Positions 8,686 to 15,201 of a DNA stretch of 36,347 bases are shown piece after piece. Origin of the DNA: CAVLCC01 sp963624975 (GTDB lineage Bacteria; Actinomycetota; Coriobacteriia; Coriobacteriales; CADBOM01). Numbering within the stretch: position 1 is the stretch's first letter; each line of letters begins with the position of its first letter. The stretch is taken from assembly GCA_963624975.1 (NCBI GenBank), contig CAVFRF010000077.1, positions 1 through 36,347 on the forward strand, in the 5' to 3' direction. The translations under genes were made by a program, and so were the position numbers. The notes under the pieces were generated by a model, which was given only the letters and a program-made list of their open reading frames with translations, was not told the origin of the DNA and did no database searches.

Positions 8686-10290
8686 CTAGCTCTCCTCGGA
8701 TGCCACTATCAGGTCCGAGATACGCTCGATCTCGTTGAAGAAGTCCCTGTCGGTCTGCCTCTTCTTCTCGATGTTCTTGTATGCATGCACTACGCTGGAA
8801 TGGTCTTTCTTGAATGCCTTTCCAATGTCGGGGTAAGAAGACTGGGTCAGCGTCCTCGAGAGATACATCGCTATCTGCCTCGCCTGGCTGATATGTCTGG
8901 GACGTTGCGATCCGATCATCTCGCCATGAGTGATGTTGAAATATTGTTCGACATAACGCTGGATGTCGGAGATGGTGATTTTCTCGTTGATGTTCGTGAA
9001 GAAGATCTTTGAGGTGATTTCCTCGGCTTCCTCGACGGTAATCGGCTCGCTCTTATCGTCGCGTCCATAAAGTATATAGACAACCAGACTTGCAGCAGCA
9101 CCTTCGAGATTTCTGATGTTGGTGTTGGATAGTTCCACCACCCTGTTGATCACGTTGACTGGGATTTCCAGATTCGGGCGATGGTGTATCTCTTTCAGGT
9201 GTTCTATGTGATTCTGGAAAATCTTCAGCTTGGTCTCGAACTTAGGTGCTTGGATGTCTGCGGTAACACCGTTTGCAAAACGGCTCTGCAGGCGCTCATC
9301 GAGGTTGATGTCTTTCGGAGCCCTGTCGGCGCTGAGCACGATGTGTTTCTTTGCGGCAATCATCTCGTTGAATATCTTGAAGAACTCGTTGGTGGTTTCC
9401 TCGGCGCCTTCAAGATATTGCACGTCGTCGAGCAGAAGGATGTCGGCTCCCCTGTACTTCTGGTTGAAGTCCGTCCAGTCCTTGGTTCCAAGCGAGTGAA
9501 CGTAGTCTTCTATGAGATTGGTTGCGGGTGCATAGTAGACCACTTTGTTGAAGTAGTTCTTGTTCACATAGTCTTGAATTGCCAGCAGGAGATGAGTTTT
9601 GCCAAGCCCCGACCTTCCATATATGAAGAGGGGGTTGTTGATCTCGCCAGGATTCTCTGCCACAGAATACGCTGCCCCATATGCATAGCTGTTGGTGTCG
9701 GCCACGACGAACGATTCGAACGTCTTATCGCTCACCATCTTCGTTCCGTCTTGGGTTGGGGCGCCCGCATGTTTGTCGGCAATGGTTGGCTTTTCGTTAG
9801 GTGAGTTGTTTGATGCAGCGTGAGTCATATCGCGATGTTGTTCCACATCGTTGTGAAAATTGTTGAAATCTTCCTGTTCAACTTGTGGAAAACTTTGCGA
9901 ACGCTGGAATTTATCTGCAATTTGCGAATTATCTTGTGAAAACAGCCCGCTGTTGATATCTCTTGTGGAATCTTCATCAGGTTCGTCGATATCGCGCTTT
10001 TCCGGTGCTGCTCCCTCGAAGTCGGATATGACGATGATGATCTCGCATTTATGCCCGACGATGTTCTCCAGCTCCGTCTGACATAGGTTCTTGTAATTCG
10101 ATTCGATATATCTCTTCGCCCATTCGTTGTCGGTGGAGAGAATCAGCGACTCCTCCGAAATTATCTGGGGCTTCAATGCAGCTAGGAAGCCGTTCATCAT
10201 CGACTTGTCTGCAATCTTTGGGTTCGATCCCATGCGCGCGATTAGCTCATCCCATATGGGTTGGATGGAATCTGAAGATGTGATGGTCAT
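8686..10290 (-). CDS. dnaA: Chromosomal replication initiator DnaA
   Basis: DnaA binds boxes at oriC and melts the origin. The 534-residue protein shows domain I (1-90), a long low-complexity linker rich in Asp, Asn, Gln and Ser (about 95-185), the AAA+ domain with Walker A GRSGLGKT (225-232) and Walker B LLLDDV (285-290), and the C-terminal DNA-binding domain with RHISQARQIAMYL (465-477) and DHSSVVHA (496-503), a mild variant of the usual DHTTVLHA. The ATG has a purine-rich GAGAAGAGAG upstream. Linker codons contain several TGTGRAAA sequences (9852-9972) resembling DnaA boxes. A 34-bp dyad lies 24 bp upstream of the start. Confidence 0.98.
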   Translation of the reverse strand: MTITSSDSIQPIWDELIARMGSNPKIADKSMMNGFLAALKPQIISEESLILSTDNEWAKRYIESNYKNLCQTELENIVGHKCEIIIVISDFEGAAPEKRDIDEPDEDSTRDINSGLFSQDNSQIADKFQRSQSFPQVEQEDFNNFHNDVEQHRDMTHAASNNSPNEKPTIADKHAGAPTQDGTKMVSDKTFESFVVADTNSYAYGAAYSVAENPGEINNPLFIYGRSGLGKTHLLLAIQDYVNKNYFNKVVYYAPATNLIEDYVHSLGTKDWTDFNQKYRGADILLLDDVQYLEGAEETTNEFFKIFNEMIAAKKHIVLSADRAPKDINLDERLQSRFANGVTADIQAPKFETKLKIFQNHIEHLKEIHHRPNLEIPVNVINRVVELSNTNIRNLEGAAASLVVYILYGRDDKSEPITVEEAEEITSKIFFTNINEKITISDIQRYVEQYFNITHGEMIGSQRPRHISQARQIAMYLSRTLTQSSYPDIGKAFKKDHSSVVHAYKNIEKKRQTDRDFFNEIERISDLIVASEES

Positions 10291-10313
10291 ATAGCTCTCT
10301 TCTCGACTTTCGT

Positions 10314-10347
10314 TATATCAGCCAACGCGCATGCATTGGCCGATATA
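10314..10347. promoter_or_regulatory. 34-bp imperfect dyad upstream of dnaA
   Basis: Arms TATATCAGCCAA and TTGGCCGATATA flank a ten-base centre, CGCGCATGCA. Pairing outward from position 15 gives 13 matches in 15. It ends 24 bp before the dnaA start codon, so it could be an operator in the promoter or 5' leader, or an RNA hairpin. I see no consensus promoter that would fix its position relative to the transcription start. Confidence 0.7.
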
Positions 10348-10487
10348 GCTGCATGTGCTGTCAAATGCTTGATCAGATGATTATGGATACACCATGTGAC
10401 CTTGTGTTTTCAAAACATTTCACAACTAGTTGATAATATTGTGAAAAAAGTGAAAACCTCAAAGGAAAACCTTCGAGAGGAAGAAAT

Positions 10488-10496
10488 TTATCCAAA
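10488..10496 (+). promoter_or_regulatory. DnaA box, one mismatch
   Basis: TTATCCAAA differs from the consensus TTATCCACA at one base and lies within the origin gap. Confidence 0.5.
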
Positions 10497-10604
10497 TATC
10501 GTCTGATTTTGTTGTAAACGTACAAAATTCTAGAGCATCTATTAAATAAATTGGTAATTCATCTAGTAATACAGATATTTGCAACTTCATATCTGTTTTT
10601 GCTG

Positions 10605-10613
10605 TTATTCACA
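10605..10613 (+). promoter_or_regulatory. DnaA box, consensus match
   Basis: TTATTCACA matches TTATNCACA exactly and lies centrally in the origin gap. Confidence 0.8.
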
Positions 10614-10665
10614 GAAATACACTTTTCAACAGATGTCAATAAAGAACAGATGTTTGAAATCCCAA

Positions 10666-10674
10666 CTTTTCACA
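10666..10674 (+). promoter_or_regulatory. DnaA box, degenerate
   Basis: CTTTTCACA has two mismatches to TTATNCACA. The identical sequence recurs at 8583-8591, between dnaA and dnaN. Confidence 0.5.
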
Positions 10675-10697
10675 GCGATTAGCTCGAATTATTCAAG

Positions 10698-10715
10698 TTA
10701 TGCACAGTTTTCACA
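10698..10715 (+). promoter_or_regulatory. Tandem DnaA boxes next to AT-rich tract
   Basis: The consensus box TTATGCACA (10698-10706) is immediately followed by GTTTTCACA (10707-10715, two mismatches), with no spacer. The AT-rich tract begins at the next base, the arrangement expected beside an unwinding element. Confidence 0.75.
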
Positions 10716-10745
10716 ATTTTTAAATTTTTAGTTGAATAACATTTG
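10716..10745. other. Candidate DNA unwinding element
   Basis: A strongly AT-rich run directly abuts the tandem DnaA boxes and contains TTTTTAAATTTTTAG. I could not see a convincing series of DnaA-trio triplets. Assignment is by position and composition only. Confidence 0.5.
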
Positions 10746-10812
10746 CTTCTCTAAAGATGTAATTCGTTCACCGAGAAATAAATGCTTCTTTTAAAAAAAT
10801 CCTGTTTCGTGC

Positions 10813-10840
10813 TCGACGATTTGCAAAATCGAAATATAAT
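10813..10840 (+). promoter_or_regulatory. Candidate rpmH promoter
   Basis: A perfect -10 TATAAT (10835-10840) lies 16 bp after TCGACG (10813-10818), a 4/6 match to TTGACA. An inverted repeat, CGATTT-GCA-AAATCG (10817-10831), fills the spacer and could bind a repressor. Confidence 0.6.
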
Positions 10841-10894
10841 CCTATGTCACGCCTAAAAGGTTATAGCCAGCTATGGCTTTTGGAAGGATAAGAA

Positions 10895-11029
10895 ATGAAG
10901 AGAACATATCAACCCAACAAAAGGAAAAGGGCCAAGTGCCACGGTTTCAGGTCTCGCATGTCCACCAAGGGTGGTCGTGCGGTACTGGCAGCTCGTCGTA
11001 GGAAGGGACGCAAGGAGCTTTGCGTCTAG
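10895..11029 (+). CDS. rpmH: 50S ribosomal protein L34
   Basis: This 44-codon gene encodes MKRTYQPNKRKRAKCHGF and continues with RSRMSTKGGRAVLAARRRKGR, the complete L34 pattern, at the family's usual length of 44-46 residues. GGAAGGA precedes the ATG at suitable spacing. It is divergent from dnaA across oriC and heads the rpmH-rnpA-yidD-yidC-khpB series found beside many bacterial origins. The small size explains why automated callers may miss it. It probably shares a transcript with rnpA, whose start lies 15 bp downstream. Confidence 0.97.
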   Translation: MKRTYQPNKRKRAKCHGFRSRMSTKGGRAVLAARRRKGRKELCV

Positions 11030-11044
11030 TCTCTTTTCTATACG

Positions 11045-11383
11045 ATGAAGGGCACGATAAAGAGCAAAGCCGAAATTGATTCTCTCTTCAACACTGGCGA
11101 GAAAATCAACGGCAGATCTCTTCTCATAATTGCGAGGGGAAACGAGCAACGCGGACGTTTAGGCCGCGTTGCTTTTGTTGCTGGCAAAAAACTAGGCAAC
11201 TCCCCTACGCGCAACCGGGCTAAGCGAATTCTGCGTCATGCTGCCAGGGAAGCTGGATTTCCCCTTGACGGCATGGATATCGTGCTAGTTGCGAAGAAGA
11301 GAATACTCGACATGCGATTCGATCAGGTTGTTGGCGATATGAAGTCGCTTGTTTTCAAAATCGAGAGTAATCCGCGCTTGTAG
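11045..11383 (+). CDS. rnpA: Ribonuclease P protein component
   Basis: RnpA assists the RNase P RNA in maturing tRNA 5' ends. The 112-residue basic protein contains the family signature, with RNR at 56-58 inside GNSPTRNRAKRILRHAAR, and the preceding beta-strand VAFVAGKKLG. Length is typical (110-120). It follows rpmH by 15 bp, as in most bacteria, so L34 and RNase P protein are likely co-transcribed. Confidence 0.96.
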   Translation: MKGTIKSKAEIDSLFNTGEKINGRSLLIIARGNEQRGRLGRVAFVAGKKLGNSPTRNRAKRILRHAAREAGFPLDGMDIVLVAKKRILDMRFDQVVGDMKSLVFKIESNPRL

Positions 11384-11426
11384 AGCAGCGTTGGCAATCC
11401 TTTCCTCGGACTTCAAAGTGGTTTTT

Positions 11427-11666
11427 ATGAAGCTATTGAAATTTCTGGTCCGCATTCCCGCCAACCTGCTTCTTCTACTTTTGCGCTTCTACCGAAAATG
11501 CATATCCCCCGCATTCCCTCCAACCTGTCGCTACATTCCCTCATGCTCGGAGTATGCAATAATAGCTGTTCGGAAATACGGCTTTTTCAAAGGATCGTTT
11601 CTGTCTATCAAGCGTATTGCTAGATGTCATCCCGGACATCCAGGTGGATATGATCCCGTGCCATAG
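11427..11666 (+). CDS. yidD: YidD membrane protein insertion efficiency factor
   Basis: YidD is a small membrane-associated protein linked to YidC-dependent insertion. With the ATG at 11427 it has 79 residues. A hydrophobic amphipathic N-terminus is followed by the diagnostic segment CRYIPSCSEYA and the end CHPGHPGGYDPVP. The frame is open further left, but that part overlaps rnpA and adds a non-family extension, so I chose the internal ATG. Its ribosome-binding site is weak (AAGTGG). yidC follows by 26 bp, matching their functional link. Confidence 0.92.
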   Translation: MKLLKFLVRIPANLLLLLLRFYRKCISPAFPPTCRYIPSCSEYAIIAVRKYGFFKGSFLSIKRIARCHPGHPGGYDPVP

Positions 11667-11692
11667 AGAAACTGATTATTGGAGGTTTTCCT

Positions 11693-12445
11693 GTGTGGGA
11701 AGCAATTATTGATTTTATCTACAACATCGTTGCATGGTTTGCAAACGTTTGCGGCGATTGGGGCATGGGTATCATCATTGTCACGATCATCTTCAGGGCA
11801 ATCATCTTCCCCCTTGCCTACAAGCAGAACAAATCCACGTATCTGATGCAGAAGCTTCAGCCCAAGATGCAGGAAATTCAGACCTTGTATGCCGATGATC
11901 AGCAGAAGCAGGCCGAGGAGATGCAGAGGCTGTACAGGGAGGCTCACTACAATCCCCTTTCCGGATGCCTTCCGATGCTCATCCAGATGCCCATCTTCAT
12001 CGCGCTGTTTCAGGCACTGAGATCCATTACCGATCGCGTTGAGCCCGGTACAACGCTTCGTCTTTACGGGATCATCCCCGACATCACCATCACTCCTATG
12101 GAGGCTCTCAACCAGTCGGTGCTGATGTCTATCCCTTATTTCATCCTGGTTGCAATCTTTGCTTGCTCCATCATCGTGCCGATGCTCATTCAGAAGAACA
12201 CGCAGAAGCAGCAGATGATCACGATGGTTATCATGACCGTGTTCATGGCCTACATCGGTTGCGTTTCCCCTGCAGGCGTGGTTCTGTTCTGGGACGTTTC
12301 CTCGATCATTGCAGTGGTTACACAGCTGGTTATGCAACATCACTACAAGAAGGCCGATGAAATTAAGGAAGCTCAGGAAATCAAGCCTGTAAAGGTCAAC
12401 GTAGTACGTAAGCAGAAGAAGGCTCGTCCTACTAAATCTCGTTAA
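11693..12445 (+). CDS. yidC: Membrane protein insertase YidC/Oxa1 family
   Basis: YidC inserts and folds membrane proteins, alone or with Sec. The 250-residue protein is of the short Gram-positive type, without the large periplasmic domain of E. coli YidC. It has a GMGIIIVTIIFRAIIFPL segment whose Arg35 corresponds to the conserved hydrophilic-groove arginine, then the LQPKMQEIQ cytoplasmic coiled hairpin, NPLSGCLPMLIQMPIF, and further membrane segments. The C-terminus is Lys/Arg-rich, typical for ribosome contact. Start is GTG with a clear GGAGG seven bases upstream. No lipobox is visible. Confidence 0.96.
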   Translation: MWEAIIDFIYNIVAWFANVCGDWGMGIIIVTIIFRAIIFPLAYKQNKSTYLMQKLQPKMQEIQTLYADDQQKQAEEMQRLYREAHYNPLSGCLPMLIQMPIFIALFQALRSITDRVEPGTTLRLYGIIPDITITPMEALNQSVLMSIPYFILVAIFACSIIVPMLIQKNTQKQQMITMVIMTVFMAYIGCVSPAGVVLFWDVSSIIAVVTQLVMQHHYKKADEIKEAQEIKPVKVNVVRKQKKARPTKSR

Positions 12446-12465
12446 TTATTATAGTTTTTAAGTAT

Positions 12466-12496
12466 TAATGGACAACATCTTGTATGTTGTCCATTA
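12466..12496 (+). terminator. Hairpin between yidC and khpB
   Basis: A perfect 13-bp stem pairs TAATGGACAACAT (12466-12478) with ATGTTGTCCATTA (12484-12496) around CTTGT. The downstream tract ACTTTATT is only moderately T-rich, and the khpB ribosome-binding site follows immediately. It may be a weak terminator or processing/stability element that adjusts khpB relative to yidC. Confidence 0.65.
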
Positions 12497-12514
12497 CTTT
12501 ATTAAGGAGGAACC

Positions 12515-13219
12515 ATGGATAGCAAACACTACAAGGGAGCCTCGATTATGAGTGCTGTCGAGGTTGCCGCCAACGAGTTTGGCTGCGGTGTAGACGACTT
12601 GGATTACGAACTCGTGACCGAGGAAGAAGATAGGCAGTTCGATATTTCAGAGGATGAAGTCGAGATTGTCGTTTATGGGGTGATTGAGGGCTTTACTCCC
12701 AAGAGTTCCAACCATGCTTCTAGCATGGAGAGCAAGGATCCCAGTACTCTGACCGAGGAAGAGTTTGATTTTATCGCCGATACCACTACCGAGACCATCA
12801 GGGATATTCTCAAATATTTCGACGTGGAAGATGCCGAGATCGACGAATATGAGGGTGATGAAGGTGAAATCATTCTCGATATCGTTGGCAGCGACCTCGC
12901 ATATCTGATTGGCCGTCATGGAAAGACTCTCGATGCACTTCAGTTCCTTGTTACTTCCATCACCAACAAGAAGCTTGGTTATAGGATTCCGGTAACCATC
13001 GACGTGGAGGGTTACAAGGGTCGCAGGCGCGAGAAGATCGAGACGATAGCAAACAATGCTGCTTCCAAGGCTATCAGACAGCATGGTGCTGTTGCTCTTC
13101 GTCCGATGACTCCCTATGAGCGTAGGATCGTTCATCTGACTCTCAAAAACAACCGAAAGGTCGAAACTTATTCCGAGGGAGTAGACGCTTCAAGGCATGT
13201 GATTGTGAAGCCTATCTAG
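12515..13219 (+). CDS. khpB: Jag/KhpB RNA-binding protein
   Basis: KhpB (Jag/EloR) is an RNA-binding protein that in Gram-positives partners with KhpA, also encoded here at 20217. The 234-residue protein has a Jag_N domain at about residues 5-55, an acidic linker (65-120), a KH domain with the GxxG loop in GRHGKT (133-138), and an R3H domain with Arg203 and His207 in YERRIVH followed by SRHVIVKPI. AAGGAGG precedes the ATG. The gene follows yidC as in many bacteria, and ends at a strong terminator. Confidence 0.95.
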   Translation: MDSKHYKGASIMSAVEVAANEFGCGVDDLDYELVTEEEDRQFDISEDEVEIVVYGVIEGFTPKSSNHASSMESKDPSTLTEEEFDFIADTTTETIRDILKYFDVEDAEIDEYEGDEGEIILDIVGSDLAYLIGRHGKTLDALQFLVTSITNKKLGYRIPVTIDVEGYKGRRREKIETIANNAASKAIRQHGAVALRPMTPYERRIVHLTLKNNRKVETYSEGVDASRHVIVKPI

Positions 13220-13253
13220 AGCACGTATTTCGGATTCTAATTTTGTTATCTTG

Positions 13254-13294
13254 AAATGGGGCGCTGGCAATAGCTAGCGCCCCATTTGTTTTAT
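13254..13294 (+). terminator. Rho-independent terminator after khpB
   Basis: A 12-bp GC-rich stem pairs AAATGGGGCGCT (13254-13265) with AGCGCCCCATTT (13276-13287), followed by GTTTTAT. It closes the rpmH-khpB unit. The 204 bp between it and rsmG hold only a bulged hairpin (AAATTGA/TCAATTT plus CTTCTG/CAGAAG, 13383-13434). Confidence 0.88.
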
Positions 13295-13498
13295 ATTAAA
13301 AAACAAGCTCACCAAATCGATTCTAAGAGCCTTTTCTACCTTTCAATGATATCGGCTTAGCTAGTTGCAACTTTACCTCTTAAAATTGAAATCACCGCTT
13401 CTGAAGAGTTTTTGCTTGCAGAAGTTTTCAATTTGAAATTTCTGGCTTGCCAATTCCTTTTGATTCATGGAATTTTGGCATTTAGATTTGGAGAAGTA

Positions 13499-14182
13499 AT
13501 GATTTGTGTTGATGAGCATAAATATCAGCAAATACTTGAATATCTAGAACTGATGTTGGAAGCCAATCAAAACATCAATCTCACTAGAATCTCTGATATA
13601 GATCAAGGAAAGCTTCTCCATATTGATGATTCGCTTCTTGCTCTTAGATTCTTCGATGAATCGCTTTGCAACAATGATTCCAGAATATTGGATCTGGGAT
13701 CTGGATGCGGATTTCCGGGTGTCGCGTTGTCTATTGCAACTGGTATTCCTACAACTTTGGTTGACTCAGTTTCCAAGAAGATGATTGCTGTTGGACAAAT
13801 CTTACAGAAGTGTGGTTTGCAAGACTCGATTCAAACTGTATCTTCACGTATAGAAGAATTGGATGTACAAACCTGCTCTTCTAATTTTGTTGTTTCTAGA
13901 GCAATGGCTTCTTTGCCTGCAGTAATGGAACTTGCCACTCCGCTTATTTATATGGGTGGACTACTCATCGTTTACAAGGGTGACATATCTGATGACGAAA
14001 CATGCCAGGGATTAGATATTCAAGATATTCTCGGACTTCAACTTCAAGAGGAATTTAAGACTTCACTTGGTGATGATGAGTTTCATAGATCGCTGTTCGC
14101 TTTTAAGAAGATTAGCGAGCCTTCTATCAAATTGCCCCGTAGAAATGGTAAAGCCCAAAAGAATCCTCTTACTGTGAAATAG
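13499..14182 (+). CDS. rsmG: 16S rRNA (guanine-N7) methyltransferase RsmG
   Basis: RsmG (GidB) methylates a conserved guanine in the 530 loop of 16S rRNA using SAM. With the ATG at 13499 the protein has 227 residues. It has SAM motif DLGSGCGFPG (65-74) and, later, VVSRAMASLP, both family hallmarks. A longer in-frame start exists at 13412, but GGAG sits just before 13499 and the shorter form aligns better with the family. The gene is visibly more AT-rich than genes to its right. It precedes parAB, a common linkage. Confidence 0.94.
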   Translation: MICVDEHKYQQILEYLELMLEANQNINLTRISDIDQGKLLHIDDSLLALRFFDESLCNNDSRILDLGSGCGFPGVALSIATGIPTTLVDSVSKKMIAVGQILQKCGLQDSIQTVSSRIEELDVQTCSSNFVVSRAMASLPAVMELATPLIYMGGLLIVYKGDISDDETCQGLDIQDILGLQLQEEFKTSLGDDEFHRSLFAFKKISEPSIKLPRRNGKAQKNPLTVK

Positions 14183-14197
14183 TTTTCACGTGAAATT
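14182..14197. promoter_or_regulatory. parS-like site 1
   Basis: GTTTTCACGTGAAATT overlaps the last base of the rsmG stop. The 12-bp core TTTCACGTGAAA is a perfect palindrome and matches the centre of the classical parS; the outer two bases on each side differ. Confidence 0.75.
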
Positions 14198-14225
14198 CAG
14201 TATTAGTAGATATTGAAAACGTTTA

Positions 14226-14241
14226 GATTTCACGTGAAAAC
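14226..14241. promoter_or_regulatory. parS-like site 2
   Basis: GATTTCACGTGAAAAC has the same perfect TTTCACGTGAAA core, 44 bp from site 1. It lies five bases left of repeat array C. Confidence 0.75.
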
Positions 14242-14246
14242 TCAAA

Positions 14247-14301
14247 GGTAAGAATCTGTTAAGAATTTGGTAAGGATTCGTTTAGAATTCAGTAAGATTA
14301 A
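14247..14301 (+). repeat. 11-bp-period repeat array C (five units, upstream of parA)
   Basis: Five consecutive units in exact register read GGTAAGAATCT, GTTAAGAATTT, GGTAAGGATTC, GTTTAGAATTC and AGTAAGATTAA. The motif equals that of arrays A and B but is on the plus strand, so all three arrays read away from oriC. It lies between parS-like sites 2 and 3 in the rsmG-parA gap. Confidence 0.88.
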
Positions 14302-14325
14302 TCTGCAATAATAGATTCACAAGAA

Positions 14326-14341
14326 GTTTTCACGTGAAATT
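14326..14341. promoter_or_regulatory. parS-like site 3
   Basis: GTTTTCACGTGAAATT is identical over 16 bp to site 1, 144 bp away, which supports a functional rather than chance sequence. Confidence 0.75.
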
Positions 14342-14436
14342 TTCATTCGTCGGATTAAGCATAAAAGCCAAGCTATTAATTATAGAAGAGCTATATACTG
14401 AATCACGGAATTACAAATGTGGAAAACGAGGTATAA

Positions 14437-15201
14437 ATGGCAGCCACAGTATTTGCAATTATGAATCAAAAAGGCGGGGTAGGTAAATCAACAACGTCTA
14501 TTAACCTGTCCGCCGCACTAGGCGAATTGAGGAAGAAGGTTCTTCTTATAGACCTAGATCCGCAAGGGAACACTACAAGTGGTATCGGCGGACAAAAAGT
14601 CACAGATAAAGGTTGCATATATGACGTGCTACTGAATGATGTAGCAATTAGTGACATCATTCAGCATGTGGAAGCCAAAAATGTAGACTTGGTACCCGCA
14701 ACAATCAACCTTGCTGGAGCAGAAGTCGAACTGGTTTCTGTGATTGCACGTGAAACAAGATTGAGGGATGCAATCAAGCCCCTACTTGATGAATACGACT
14801 ATGTGATCATAGACTGTCCCCCGTCTTTGGGATTGCTTACTATAAATGCACTTACTGCCGCGAACAGCCTCATTATTCCAATACAGTGCGAGTATTACGC
14901 GCTAGAAGGTGTTTCCAAGCTCATCGAATCGATGAAGCTAGTGAAGAACCATATGAATCCTGAGCTTGATATTTTTGGAATACTGCTGACGATGTACGAT
15001 AAACGCACATCGCTATGCATGCAGGTTGCAGAAGAAGTTAAGAACTACTTCGGCAATCAGGTGTTTAAAACCGTGATACCTAGAACTGTAAAGCTTGCCG
15101 AGGCGCCAAGCTATGCACAATCGATAATCGACTATATGCCAATGTCCAAGGGTGCAAAAGCATACAGGGATCTGGCAAAGGAAGTGATAAGACGTGGCTA
15201 A
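14437..15201 (+). CDS. parA: Chromosome-partitioning ATPase ParA (Soj family)
   Basis: ParA binds nucleoid DNA in its ATP state and drives origin segregation with ParB-parS. The 254-residue protein has the deviant Walker A KGGVGKST (12-19) including the signature lysine, then LLIDLDPQGN, and DYVIIDCPPSLG (Walker B region). It lacks the N-terminal helix-turn-helix extension of plasmid-type ParA, matching the chromosomal Soj type. GAGG lies upstream of the ATG. parB overlaps its end by 8 bp, implying coupled translation. Confidence 0.97.
   Translation: MAATVFAIMNQKGGVGKSTTSINLSAALGELRKKVLLIDLDPQGNTTSGIGGQKVTDKGCIYDVLLNDVAISDIIQHVEAKNVDLVPATINLAGAEVELVSVIARETRLRDAIKPLLDEYDYVIIDCPPSLGLLTINALTAANSLIIPIQCEYYALEGVSKLIESMKLVKNHMNPELDIFGILLTMYDKRTSLCMQVAEEVKNYFGNQVFKTVIPRTVKLAEAPSYAQSIIDYMPMSKGAKAYRDLAKEVIRRG
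14742..14757. promoter_or_regulatory. parS-like site 4, inside parA
   Basis: GATTGCACGTGAAACA has a right half identical to the classical parS and the shared core TTNCACGTGAAA. parS sites inside par operons are common. Confidence 0.7.

Larger units (their letters stand above)
10291..10894. other. Chromosomal replication origin region (oriC)
   Basis: This 604-bp AT-rich gap separates divergent dnaA and rpmH, and gene polarity flips here. It contains two perfect TTATNCACA boxes, several one- or two-mismatch boxes, an AT-rich tract at 10716-10745, an inverted repeat ACAGATAT/ATATCTGT (10571-10578, 10589-10596) and two direct copies of AACAGATG (10628-10635, 10645-10652). No protein gene is evident. 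The assignment rests on gene context and box content. Confidence 0.9.
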
